This document shows, one piece after another, positions 15,188-22,837 of a DNA stretch of 39,686 nucleotides. A model generated the notes under the pieces. It ran no database searches. It saw only the letters and a program-made list of their open reading frames with translations, and was not told where the DNA came from. A program made the translations under genes and the position numbers. The stretch lies in assembly GCA_030446525.1 (NCBI GenBank), contig JAUJNC010000033.1, forward strand, positions 1 through 39,686. The letters are read 5' to 3'. Source of the stretch: Armatimonadaceae bacterium (GTDB lineage: Bacteria > Armatimonadota > Armatimonadia > Armatimonadales > Armatimonadaceae). Within the stretch, counting starts at the first letter, position 1. Every line of letters begins with the position of its first letter.

Positions 15188-16055
15188 ATGAAAAAGGTCA
15201 TGCCGCAGCTACCTACCTTCGACGCGATGATGTTGCCAACTCTCCAGGCGCTGCAGATTTTAGGTGGCTCCGGCACGACCGAAGAAATCTATGGCAAAGT
15301 TGTGGAGATCCTTTGTCTGCCCAATGAAGTTCTGGACGTTCCGCATGGGGACACTTCGCAAAATGAAGTGGAGTACCGCCTGGCGTGGAGCCGCACCTAC
15401 CTGAAGAAATACGGGCTGATAGATAACTCAGCCCGCGGGGTGTGGGCATTAACATCAACGGCCAATGACTTCGGCAGCCTTGACCCGAAGGAGATTGTCA
15501 AGGCTGTTCGCGAAGCCGACAGAGCCAAAGCGACAAAGCCAGCAGCAAGCGGTACGCCAGTCCCGCCCATAGACACCGAAGAGGAAGAAGCACTCGGATG
15601 GCACAAGCAGCTTCACAAGGTGCTGATGACGCTGCCAGCGGCAGCCTTTTGAGCGTCTGGCACAGCGCTTGCTGCGCGAGTCGGGTTTCATCCAGGTCGA
15701 AGTTACAGGCAAGTCCGGCGACGGCGGCATCGACGGCATCGGCATCGCCCGCATCAACGGCTTTTTGAGCTTCCATGTTCTGTTCCAGTGCAAACGCTAT
15801 CAGGGAGCTGTCACACCCAGCCAGATACGTGACTTCCGGGGAGCGATGCAGGGGCGCACGGACAAGGGGTTGTTTATTACGACCGGCACGTTCACCCGGG
15901 AGGCCGTCAAGGAAGCCACCAGGGATGGCGCACCACCCATAGACTTGATTGATGGTGAGCAGTTGGTGCAGCGGCTCAAAGAGTTGGGATTGGGCGTCAA
16001 AATTAAGATGGTCGAGTCCGTAGAAGTAGACACAGAGTGGTTCTCCAAGATCTAA
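15188..16055 (+). CDS. mrr: Mrr-type (type IV) restriction endonuclease (one frame break)
   Basis: A methylation-dependent restriction enzyme family. The N-terminal part (about residues 1-90) is the Mrr winged-helix domain (PTLQALQILGGSGTTEEIYGK; EYRLAWSRTYLKKYGLIDNS). The C-terminal part is the PD-(D/E)xK nuclease: GDGGIDGIG, then VLFQCKRYQGAV, then GLFITTGTFTREAVKEA and IDLIDGEQLV. The frame breaks near 15650, where CCTTTTGAGCG creates a stop. Removing one T from the four-T run restores PAAAFERLAQRLLRESGFIQV, so a homopolymer error is the simplest reading. The total is about 289 aa, close to E. coli Mrr. It lies in cassette 2, about 180 bp after attC site 1. The ATG at 15188 or GTG at 15182 are both possible starts, with no strong ribosome binding site. 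Confidence 0.85.
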
Positions 16056-16106
16056 GCCGTCAAGTTCTGCAGGCAGTGGGTGCGGAAGCGAAAGGAGCCA
16101 TAAGCC

Positions 16107-16327
16107 GTGACACAACCAATGATCACCCCCCACATGACCGAGGAGCACGCGCGCGCGGCACGCGCGCGGAGTTGCCCGGCGACGTAGGGGCGCGCGAGCG
16201 CGTGCCCCTTGCCTTGTGCTTTGAAGAATTGCTCGGCGGGTATGACTCGCCCGAATAAACTGCCTATGATATCATCGGCGCGGTCCGGGAGTGGCGCGAC
16301 ACGCCATCCAATAGGGGCCTCGATTAG
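16107..16327 (+). pseudogene. Putative VapB-type antitoxin, interrupted
   Basis: The frame that ends directly at vapC reads RAELPGDVGARERVPLALC, then EELLGGYDSPE, stop, TAYDIIGAVREWRDTPSNRG, LD, stop. The TAG at 16325-16327 overlaps the GTG of vapC, the tight coupling expected of antitoxin-toxin pairs. The internal TAA (16256-16258) would be a Glu codon with one G-to-T change (GAATAA versus GAAGAA). The likely start (GTG 16107 or ATG 16119) lies in a different frame, with a slip somewhere in the GCGCGCGCGG tract near 16155. So the antitoxin is either truly broken or misread in two places. The family assignment rests on position. Confidence 0.45.
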
Positions 16328-16773
16328 TGGCGACTGTCATCGATACGGATGTCGTCTCGTACCTTTACAAAGGGGACACGCGCGCCGAGCTGTACCGCCC
16401 GCACTTGACCAGCCCGCCGTTCATCATCTCGTTTATGACGCTTGCCGAACTCAGGAGCTGGATGCGGCAGCGGAACTGGGGTGTAGCACGGCGGCGGAAG
16501 TTGGAGCTGTACCTTGCGCGGTACGTGGTCTTGTATGCGAATGATGCCCTCTGCGAGCGGTGGGCAGAGGCGACGGACAGCGCGCGAAGAGGCGGGCGCC
16601 CCATCGCGGCGGCGGATGCGTGGGTCGCGGCGGCCGCCTTGCAGCAGGGCGTGCCGCTGGTGACGCACAACGGCGCGCATTACGCCGGGGTTGCCGGCTT
16701 GACGCTGATTTCCGAGAGTTGTGGTGCGCATTCTGGCGCTCACGTGGGCGGAAGAGAACCCGACGGCGCCTAA
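16327..16773 (+). CDS. vapC: VapC-type PIN-domain ribonuclease toxin
   Basis: 148 aa PIN-domain RNase. Acidic residues of the metal site are visible: Asp in VIDTDVVSYLYKGD, Glu in FMTLAELRSW, Asp in IAAADAWVAAAAL, followed by VPLVTHNGAHYAGVAGLTLI. The frame is intact. The GTG start overlaps the stop of the upstream antitoxin frame by one base. The TAA stop falls inside the R'' core GCCTAAC of attC site 2, which is common for integron cassettes. VapC toxins usually cleave tRNA or rRNA. If the antitoxin frame is really broken while this toxin is intact, an outside antitoxin or low expression would be needed. Confidence 0.88.
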   Translation: MATVIDTDVVSYLYKGDTRAELYRPHLTSPPFIISFMTLAELRSWMRQRNWGVARRRKLELYLARYVVLYANDALCERWAEATDSARRGGRPIAAADAWVAAAALQQGVPLVTHNGAHYAGVAGLTLISESCGAHSGAHVGGREPDGA

Positions 16774-16859
16774 CGAATACTGCAAGGGACGCGAAAGCAG
16801 CCGGTTCTTTGCTTCGCGCCAAGTCAGGTTCTTCGCGCCCCTGAGTTCGGGCGTTGGGC
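16768..16859 (+). other. attC-like recombination site 2
   Basis: R'' GCCTAAC (16768-16774) matches RYYYAAC. L''-like CAAGGGACGCGAAAG (16783-16797) is complementary to L'-like CTTCGCGCCCCTG (16831-16843) with extra bases on the L'' side. R' GTTGGGC (16853-16859) matches GTTRRRY. The length is 92 bp, nearly the same as site 1, with very similar internal sequence. It closes cassette 2 (Mrr plus VapBC) and opens cassette 3. Confidence 0.75.
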
Positions 16860-17006
16860 CGCGTTGTGACGAAAGGTCATGCGCCTGAGGCGGGCGGTCT
16901 GCTGTCAGGAACGTGCGCCCACAGAGACGTGGGTAATGCACTTGTCTGCGCGCTGCAGGATTCAGCGGCCTATCTCCTGTCTCGTCTGTTTATCCGGGCT
17001 GCCGCA

Positions 17007-18050
17007 ATGAAATCAACTACCCCTTCATACACGATCATCGGTCTGGGCACCTTGGGAGGGGACACGAGTAGCGCCAGCGACATCAACAACCGGGGCCACA
17101 TCGCTGGTTGGGCTACGACCGCACGGGGAGAGGCCCGCGCTTTCCTGTGGCGAAACGGCAAGATGATAGAGCTTGGCGTGCTTGCCCATCACGGACGCAG
17201 CGCCGCCACCGCCATCAACGACAAAGGCCAAGTGGTGGGCATCTCGGAAGCCATGCCCGCGCCGCCGCCGCCACGTGTGCCCGGCGTACCCGATGATCTT
17301 GCCCGCGGGTTCTGGGCGAAGTACCACATTACTGAGAAGCGCGCCGTGCTGTGGGAAAGCGGCGCCATCCGCAGCCTGGCAAGCCCCCCCGGCCGCCGTG
17401 TCAGCGGCGCCGTCGCAGTCAACAACACGGGCCGGGTTGTCGGCTGGACGCGCGGAGCCAACTTCCTGTGGCACCGGGGCAAGGCCACCGATCTCGGCAT
17501 CAGCGGGGTATCGGCGCTAAACGACCGGGGGGTTCTCGTCGGCACGGCGGCGACGCGTCGCAACACCGGCGACAGCTTCGCCTTCGTCTGGCGGGACGGA
17601 CGACGCACGGAGCTGGGCACGCTCGCAGGCGGCCGGTTCAGCCGTGCGCACGCCATCAACAATAAGGCGCAGATCGTCGGCGCCTCCGACACCGCCGGCA
17701 GGGTGACACACGCGTTTTTCCGGGACCGAGACGCGATGCGAGACCTTGGGGCGCTGCCCGGCTATGCGCGCAGCGCGGCCTGGGACATCAACGAGAACGG
17801 TCACGTTGTTGGCTGGTCGAGTGCCGGCTTGTCGGACCGTTATCGGCAGTTCCCTTTCATGCCTTCGGGGCGCTCGCCGGAACGGGCCGTGCTTTGGCGC
17901 GACGGCCACCTGGCCGACCTCAACGATCTTATTGCGCCCGGTTCCGGTTGGGTCCTGCATTTTGCCGCGGCCATCAACGAGCGTGGGATGATCGTGGGCA
18001 GCGGCAGTTTCCGGGGCAAAGCACGGGCGTATCTGCTGACTCCCCGGTAG
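17007..18050 (+). CDS. HAF-repeat protein
   Basis: About 347 aa built of HAF-type repeats. Each has the pattern (L)GTLGG..S.A..INNRG.IVGWS.....RAFLW..G....LG. Examples: YTIIGLGTLGGDTSSASDIN, IELGVLAHHGRSAATAIN, TELGTLAGGRFSRAHAIN, ALPGYARSAAWDINENGHVV, and the final INERGMIVGSGSFRGKARAY. HAF-repeat proteins are often secreted and of unknown role, probably beta-structured surface or matrix proteins. No signal peptide is visible from the ATG at 17007. An in-frame upstream stretch (AAYLLSRLFIRAAA) from a non-ATG start could supply a hydrophobic leader. It fills cassette 3, between attC site 2 and the half site at 18109. The frame is intact. Confidence 0.78.
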   Translation: MKSTTPSYTIIGLGTLGGDTSSASDINNRGHIAGWATTARGEARAFLWRNGKMIELGVLAHHGRSAATAINDKGQVVGISEAMPAPPPPRVPGVPDDLARGFWAKYHITEKRAVLWESGAIRSLASPPGRRVSGAVAVNNTGRVVGWTRGANFLWHRGKATDLGISGVSALNDRGVLVGTAATRRNTGDSFAFVWRDGRRTELGTLAGGRFSRAHAINNKAQIVGASDTAGRVTHAFFRDRDAMRDLGALPGYARSAAWDINENGHVVGWSSAGLSDRYRQFPFMPSGRSPERAVLWRDGHLADLNDLIAPGSGWVLHFAAAINERGMIVGSGSFRGKARAYLLTPR

Positions 18051-18108
18051 GCATGGCGTGGTTCAACATGGTGAGCGAAAGCAGGGAAAGGGTGACCAGA
18101 TGCGGAGC

Positions 18109-18136
18109 GCCCCAACCACTCGCTGCACGGGACGCG
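18109..18136 (+). other. Half attC site (R''-L'' only) at the right end of the array
   Basis: GCCCCAAC (GCCCAAC with one extra C) is followed after 9 bases by CACGGGACGCG. This matches the R'' to L'' half of sites 1 and 2. The L'/R' half is absent, and the sequence instead runs into the 42-bp direct repeat at 18162. Its R'' complements the GTTGGGC that opens cassette 3. Confidence 0.45.
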
Positions 18137-18161
18137 CCTGCCTCTGATCGGGCCGCGAACC

Positions 18162-18203
18162 ATGGGGCCGGCGGAACAAGGTAGGGGCTCATCCCGTCTG
18201 CAA
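18162..18203 (+). repeat. Right copy of the 42-bp direct repeat flanking the cassette island
   Basis: Partner of 13297-13338 (41 of 42 identical). Here it keeps its natural place upstream of PEP-CTERM gene 3. The sequence before it (GGGCCGC) also resembles the leader of PEP-CTERM gene 1 near 10816. Confidence 0.8.
18173..18201 (+). promoter_or_regulatory. ECF-promoter-like element upstream of PEP-CTERM gene 3
   Basis: GGAAC (18173-18177), 17-base spacer, then CGTCTGC (18195-). It lies about 140 bp upstream of the ATG, the same distance as the element before PEP-CTERM gene 1, which supports a real promoter rather than chance. Confidence 0.5.
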
Positions 18204-18267
18204 GGTAGGCACTTTCCCGGCGGCGCTGTTGTGAGCAGGCCGGGCTGGGTGCTGTGCTGGGAGTTAG

Positions 18268-18296
18268 GCCCGCACGTGGCGGGGCGATGTGCGGGC
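18268..18296. repeat. Inverted repeat before PEP-CTERM gene 3
   Basis: GCCCGCAC (18268-18275) and GTGCGGGC (18289-18296), an 8-bp perfect stem around 13 bases. The same arms occur in the opposite order before PEP-CTERM gene 2 (12195-12221). It is a candidate binding site or leader structure. Confidence 0.4.
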
Positions 18297-18340
18297 GTGT
18301 GCCTTCCGCCCCACGAGGAACGTGTAGCAAGGAGCAAGCG

Positions 18341-19314
18341 ATGCAGCGAATCACGCGACGGACCCTGGTGGCCGCGCTCACCCTGTTGGAACTGGTCTGT
18401 GCTGGCGCGCAACACGTCCGTGCCGAGGAGATCTTCGCCGTCACGCCACAGATAGCCGGCGTGGTCCCCAGCATCTTTAGCTTCGACAGCGCCGCGCCCG
18501 GGGTGACCAGCATGCCACTGCCGCTGACGGGCATCGGGCCGCAGATCCTGGGAATCGACTTCCGCCCTGCCACCGGAGAACTCTATGGCGTGGGTAGCGA
18601 CAACCGCCTCTTTACCATTGACACCGCCACCGGGGCGCGACCGCCGTCGCCACGATCAGCCCGAATCCGGGTGGCATCGACCTGGGCTTGGACTTCAGCA
18701 CGGCTACCGACGAGCTGCGCGCCTTTGTCCGCGGGCCCGAGGGGGCCTTCCGGCGCAACGCACGCATCAACCCGGACACGGGCGCGGCCGTGTTCGAGGC
18801 GGAACTGCGCTACGCGCCGGGCGACCCGCGCTTCGGGCTGACGCCCAACGTGCTGGGCTTGGCCTACAGCAACAACGTCGCCGGCGCGGGTGTGACCACG
18901 CTGTACGGGATCGACGGCGAGTTCCTGGTCCGCTTCGACTCCGAAGGCGAGGGGACGCTACGCACCGTCGGCCGACTGGGCCCGGCCCCGATCGTGCAGG
19001 GCGCCCCCTTCCTCGGCTTCGACATCTCGGGCACGACTGGCACGGCCTACGCGGCGGTGACGCAAATCACGGGGCCGAATGCCCTGGTCGCCCAGCTCTA
19101 CACCGTCAACCTGGACACGGGCGCGGCCACGTTCGTAGGCACGATCGGTGACGGCACCACGCGGCTGCCGGTGATTGGCATCTCGATGGCGCCGGCGCGG
19201 TCCGAGGTGATCCCCGAGCCTGCGAGCCTGGCGTTGCTGGGCATGGGGATGCTGGGGGCCGGCGTTGCAACCGTGCGCCGGCGGCGCGGAGCGGGCGCGG
19301 GCATCGGAGCGTAA
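18341..19314 (+). CDS. DUF4394 PEP-CTERM secreted protein, paralog 3 (one frame break)
   Basis: Signal peptide MQRITRRTLVAALTLLELV ending near VRAEE. DUF4394 repeats: FSFDSAAPGVTSMPLPLTG, LGIDFRPATGELYGVGSDN, RLFTIDTATGA, then in the next frame LDFSTATDELRAFVRG, RINPDTGAAVFEAELRYAPG (A/R at the first residue), NVLGLAYSNNVAG, FLGFDISGTTGTAYA and LYTVNLDTGAATFVG. The C-terminal PEP-CTERM is VIPEPASLALLGMGMLGAG followed by RRRR. A single lost base near 18637 (GGGGCGCGACC) separates the halves. AAGGAG lies 7 bases before the ATG. Like paralog 1 it carries the ECF-like element upstream, so the two may be co-regulated. Export by Sec and processing by an exosortase outside the window are inferred from the family. 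Confidence 0.88.
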
Positions 19315-19354
19315 GAGCGGATAAAAGAGATGCCAAAGAGGCCCCCTCCGCGCT

Positions 19355-19375
19355 CCGGCAGCCGCTACGCTGCCA
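19355..19375. repeat. Right copy of the 21-bp direct repeat bordering the accessory region
   Basis: CCGGCAGCCGCTACGCTGCCA, one mismatch to 10660-10680. It overlaps the last codons and the TAG stop of the GGDEF/HD-GYP gene, and GGCAGC/GCTGCC within it form a small hairpin. A gene-end location is typical for att sites, but a gene-end hairpin duplicated for other reasons is equally possible. Confidence 0.45.
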
Positions 19376-21654
19376 GAAGCAGGGGCTCGGGGGCGACCGA
19401 TGGGTGGAAATGGACGCGGAAGGCCTTGATAAACAGGGCGCCCAGGTACGGGTCGAACTGCGTCCCGAGCCCCTTCTGGATCAGCTGGAGCGCCTCCTCC
19501 GGCGGCAAACTGTTCCGGTACGGGCGGTCCGTCGTCATCGCGGAAAAGGCGTCGGCCACCGCCATGATGCGGGCGATCAGGGGGATGTCGGTATGGGCCA
19601 GGCCGTCCGGGTAGCCGCCGCCGTCCCAGCGTTCGTGGTGGTGGCGCACGGCCGGCAGGATGTGGGCGAGGCCGGGGACCGCGCCGACGATCAGGGCGCC
19701 CACACCGGGGTGGCCCCGGATGATGGTCATCTCCTCCTCGGTCAGGCGGCCCGGTTTGCGCAGGATGGTATCCGGGACGCTGATCTTGCCGACGTCGTGC
19801 AGGAGGCCGGCGACGGAAAGCGTCTCCCCCTCCTCGGAATCCAGGCCGAGCGCCTGCCCCAGAAGGCAGGCGTACTCGGCGACGTCTTCGGAATGGCGGC
19901 GCGTGTAGCGGTCCTTGTTGTCCACGGTCCGGACGAGCGAATCCAGCATCGAGTAGCCGGCGATGCCGCGCGCCCGCGCCGCGCGCGCCGCCCCGGCGGA
20001 CACCCTGTCCCTGGCGCCGGATTTGCTGCGGTACAGGTCCCCGTCGGCCAGGCAGAGCAGGTCGTGGCGCGCCGGGGCGTCCGCGGGGTACACTGCGATG
20101 CCGTAGCTCATGGCCAGCGGCACCGGCTGTTCCTCGCCGGGTGGACGGTAGCCGATGCTGGCGAGCGACCGGCGCAGGTTCTGCGCCACCGCCGTGGCCG
20201 CCTGCCGGTCGGCGCCGGGCAGCAGCAGCATAAACTCGTCGCCGCCGTAGCGCCCGCCCATGTCCTGGGGGCGGCACGCCCCCTCGATGGCGCGCGCCAC
20301 CAGGCGCAGAACCTCATCGCCGCAAAGGTGGCCGTACGTGTCGTTGAAGAACTTGAAGTTGTTCAGGTCCATCAAAACCACGGCCAGGGCCGTGGTTTCG
20401 CGGTCGGCCCGCTGCATCTCTTCCGTGAGCCGCTGCTGGAGGGTGCGGTGGTTGAACAAACCGGTGAGGGGGTCACGCTCGGCGCGGTGCAGCGCCTCCT
20501 CATACATGCGGGCGTTGGAGATCCCGATCCCGAACTGCTCGCCCAGGACGTTCAGCACCCCGTCATCCTCGTCGTCCAGCGCGTTCGTTTCGGTCATGCC
20601 CAGCGCCATCAGGCCGATCACCTCGTTGCGCGCCCGCAGGGGGACGATGGCCAGCGAGCCCAGGCCCAGGCGGGCCGCGAGCCGCGCTTCCAGGCGCCGC
20701 TCCCGCCTGGTGTCGCCGGCGAGGGCGCAGCGCCCGGTGGACAGGCACCCGGCGGCCAGACCCAGCCGGGGCCAGCCGCGACGCAGACGCCTTATCCAGT
20801 GCCGGGGGAGCCCTTGCTGGGCCTGCAGCACGGCGGGCTGCCCCGGGGGGCACAGCCAGACGGCGCCGACCTTGGCGCCCAGCATTTCCCCCGTCAGGCG
20901 CAGGACGCTGGCGGACACTTCCGTCACGTCCAGGGACTGATTGATGGCTTCGGAGAGCGCGTTGATCGTGGCGAGCTGGCGGTTACGCCGCGCGATCTGG
21001 GCGGTGCGGGTCGACACGCGCTCCTCCAGCGTCTCCGCCCACTGCACCAGCCTCCTCCTTCGCCGCTTCGAGCCGGTCTTTTTCCTGTTCGAGCCGCGCG
21101 TAGAGCGCGTTGTTTTCCAGCCCGACGCTGACCTGGCTCGCCAGCGTCCGCAGCGCCTCCAGATCATCGCGCTGGGCGCGGCCGTCCAGGCCGCGCCCCA
21201 CGAGGATCGCCGCCTCGGGAAGCTCGGAGCGGCCCGGGTACCCCTTCGGCGTGATCGGGACCGCGAACAGGACCGGCAGGGCGAAGACCTCGGCCAGGCG
21301 CGCCCGCGTGGCTGCCTCCTGCAGGTCGGCCATGCCCAGGCCGGCCAGCAGGGTCCGCAGATCAGCAAGGCGGCTGCGCGTGCACGCACAGGAGGCCCGC
21401 ACCACAAGCCGCCCGGACGGATCGGGCCCGACCACCAGGCCCATCTCGTAGCCCATCCGGTCGACCAGGATGTCGGCGACCTTCTGGTACAGGTCGTCCG
21501 GCGCCTGGGCGCTCGTCAGCATGCTGCCGATCTCGTGCAGCGTGCCCAGGGCCGCGACCTTGGCGGCCAGCTTCTCCTCGGCCTCGCTCAGGGCGCGGTT
21601 GGCGCGCAGCGTGCGCTGGATCGCGTCTTCTATCACCGGATTTTGGTTGTGCAT
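19365..21654 (-). CDS. GAF-GGDEF-HD-GYP c-di-GMP signalling protein (one frame break)
   Basis: About 763 aa after repair. Starts MHNQNPVIEDAIQ with a coiled coil (RALSEAEEKLAAKVAAL), then a first GAF domain (about 40-190: LHEIGSMLTSAQAPDDLYQK; GYEMGLVVGPD). A linker coiled coil and a second GAF (LSEAINQSLDVTEVSASVL; GLGSLAIVPLRARNEVIGLM) follow. The GGDEF domain is intact (RYGGDEFMLLLPG). The HD-GYP domain keeps LLHDVGKI and HHERWDGGGYPDGL. It can in principle both make and degrade c-di-GMP. The break near 21040, within GGAGGAGG, is cured by removing one G (giving KEELVQWAETLEERV). It begins 14 bp after the FIST gene on the same strand, so the FIST protein probably feeds it a signal. Confidence 0.9.
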
Positions 21655-21668
21655 CGCGTTCAAAGGCG

Positions 21669-22837
21669 TCAGGCGAGCAGAACGAGGACGACGGTTTTGT
21701 TGTGCAGGCGGCACGGGCCGCCGTGTACCACGGGCGCGAGCCTCCCCGTACGTGTAAAACCCGAGCAGCGGCGTGTCGGGGCCGATCACGGCGGCGATGC
21801 GCTCGATCTCTTCGTGGGCTTGCGACCCGAAAACTTTGTAGCGGCCGGCACAATTGAAGAGGAGCGCCGCGCGCGGGCGGGGCCCCGAGCGCCGCCAGCG
21901 CCGTGCGGGCGGCTTCTTCCGCCGCCTCGAGGAGGTCGTGCTTCGTCCCCATGATCAGGCTCACGTCGGAGCCTTCCGCGATATCGCCCGCCATCTGTAG
22001 CTCGCCGCCCTCGCGCAGATGGAGCACGTCGCGGGCCAGCAGGAAACCCTCGTCGCTCCGCACGCCCAGGGGGTACTCGGCGCACAACAGCGCCATCGGC
22101 TCGTGGCCGATCTCCTCGGCGTCGGCGCCGAAGTAGCTCGCGTAGAAGGCCACGGCCGGCCGCCCCGCGATCCGCATCAGCAGGTTGTCCCGGGACGAAG
22201 TCACCGGCTGCGGCGCCCCGGCCGGACAGAAGCCGTGGCGCACCCCGACGCCGACCCGGAGGTCCCCGCCCAGCGTCAGCAGCGCCGCGCCGTTGCACGC
22301 GCCGCCTTCGGGGCCGATCTGGTAGGTCCCGGTGAAGCGCAGGCCGTCCGCCGCGCAGCCGCCGGCCAGAGGGGCCAGCGCCGGATCCAGGGCGTCCTGC
22401 AGGGCCTGCAGGGTCGCCGCCCCCCGGGCCGCCAGCCCGTCCATCAGCAGCAGGTGCAGGCGGGGATCGGCGCCCGTCTGCCGGGCGAAACGGGCGAGCC
22501 GGTGGTCCGCCCCGGGCTGCTCGCGGTCCAACCCGTCGATCACGGTTGCGGCGGCCGTCAGCCCCTCTTTTTGCAGCGCCATCACGGCGACGGCGCCTTT
22601 GGTGATGCCGTCCCCGGTGATCACGCCGGCCTCGCTGCACCCGACCAGGGTGGCGTCGGACAGGACCGAGCGTACGCCCGCCCGCACCTCCTCCGCCGCA
22701 TACCGGACGCACGAGAAGAGGATGGCGACGTCCGCGCGATCACAGCCCGCGTTGTGCCGTGCCGCGAGCGCCGCGTTCCTGCCAGCCTCAAAGCCGTCGC
22801 CGCCGCGGGCGACGCCGACCCCAGCGTGCAAACCCAT
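21669..22837 (-). CDS. FIST-domain sensor protein (two frame breaks)
   Basis: FIST_N (about residues 25-215: ADVAILFSCVRYAAEEVRAG, LVGCSEAGVITGDGI, LAPLAGGCAADGLRF) and FIST_C (about 225-385: GRPAVAFYASYFGADAEEIG, RSDEGFLLARDVLHLREGGE). It would continue ALLFNCAGRYKVFG, IGPDTPLLGFYTYGE, LAPVVHGGPCRLHNKTVVLV. FIST proteins bind small ligands, probably amino acids, and act as input modules for signalling proteins. The start ATG at 22837 has GAGGGG about 8 bases upstream. Frame breaks lie near 21875 and 21745; after repair the TGA is at 21671-21669. It sits directly ahead of the GGDEF/HD-GYP gene, the usual partner of FIST proteins. Confidence 0.88.

Noticed and set aside
18061..18071. GTTCAACATGG shared with 13290-13300
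   Set aside because: Only 11 bases match, with no further similarity on either side; too short to treat as a boundary or repeat.
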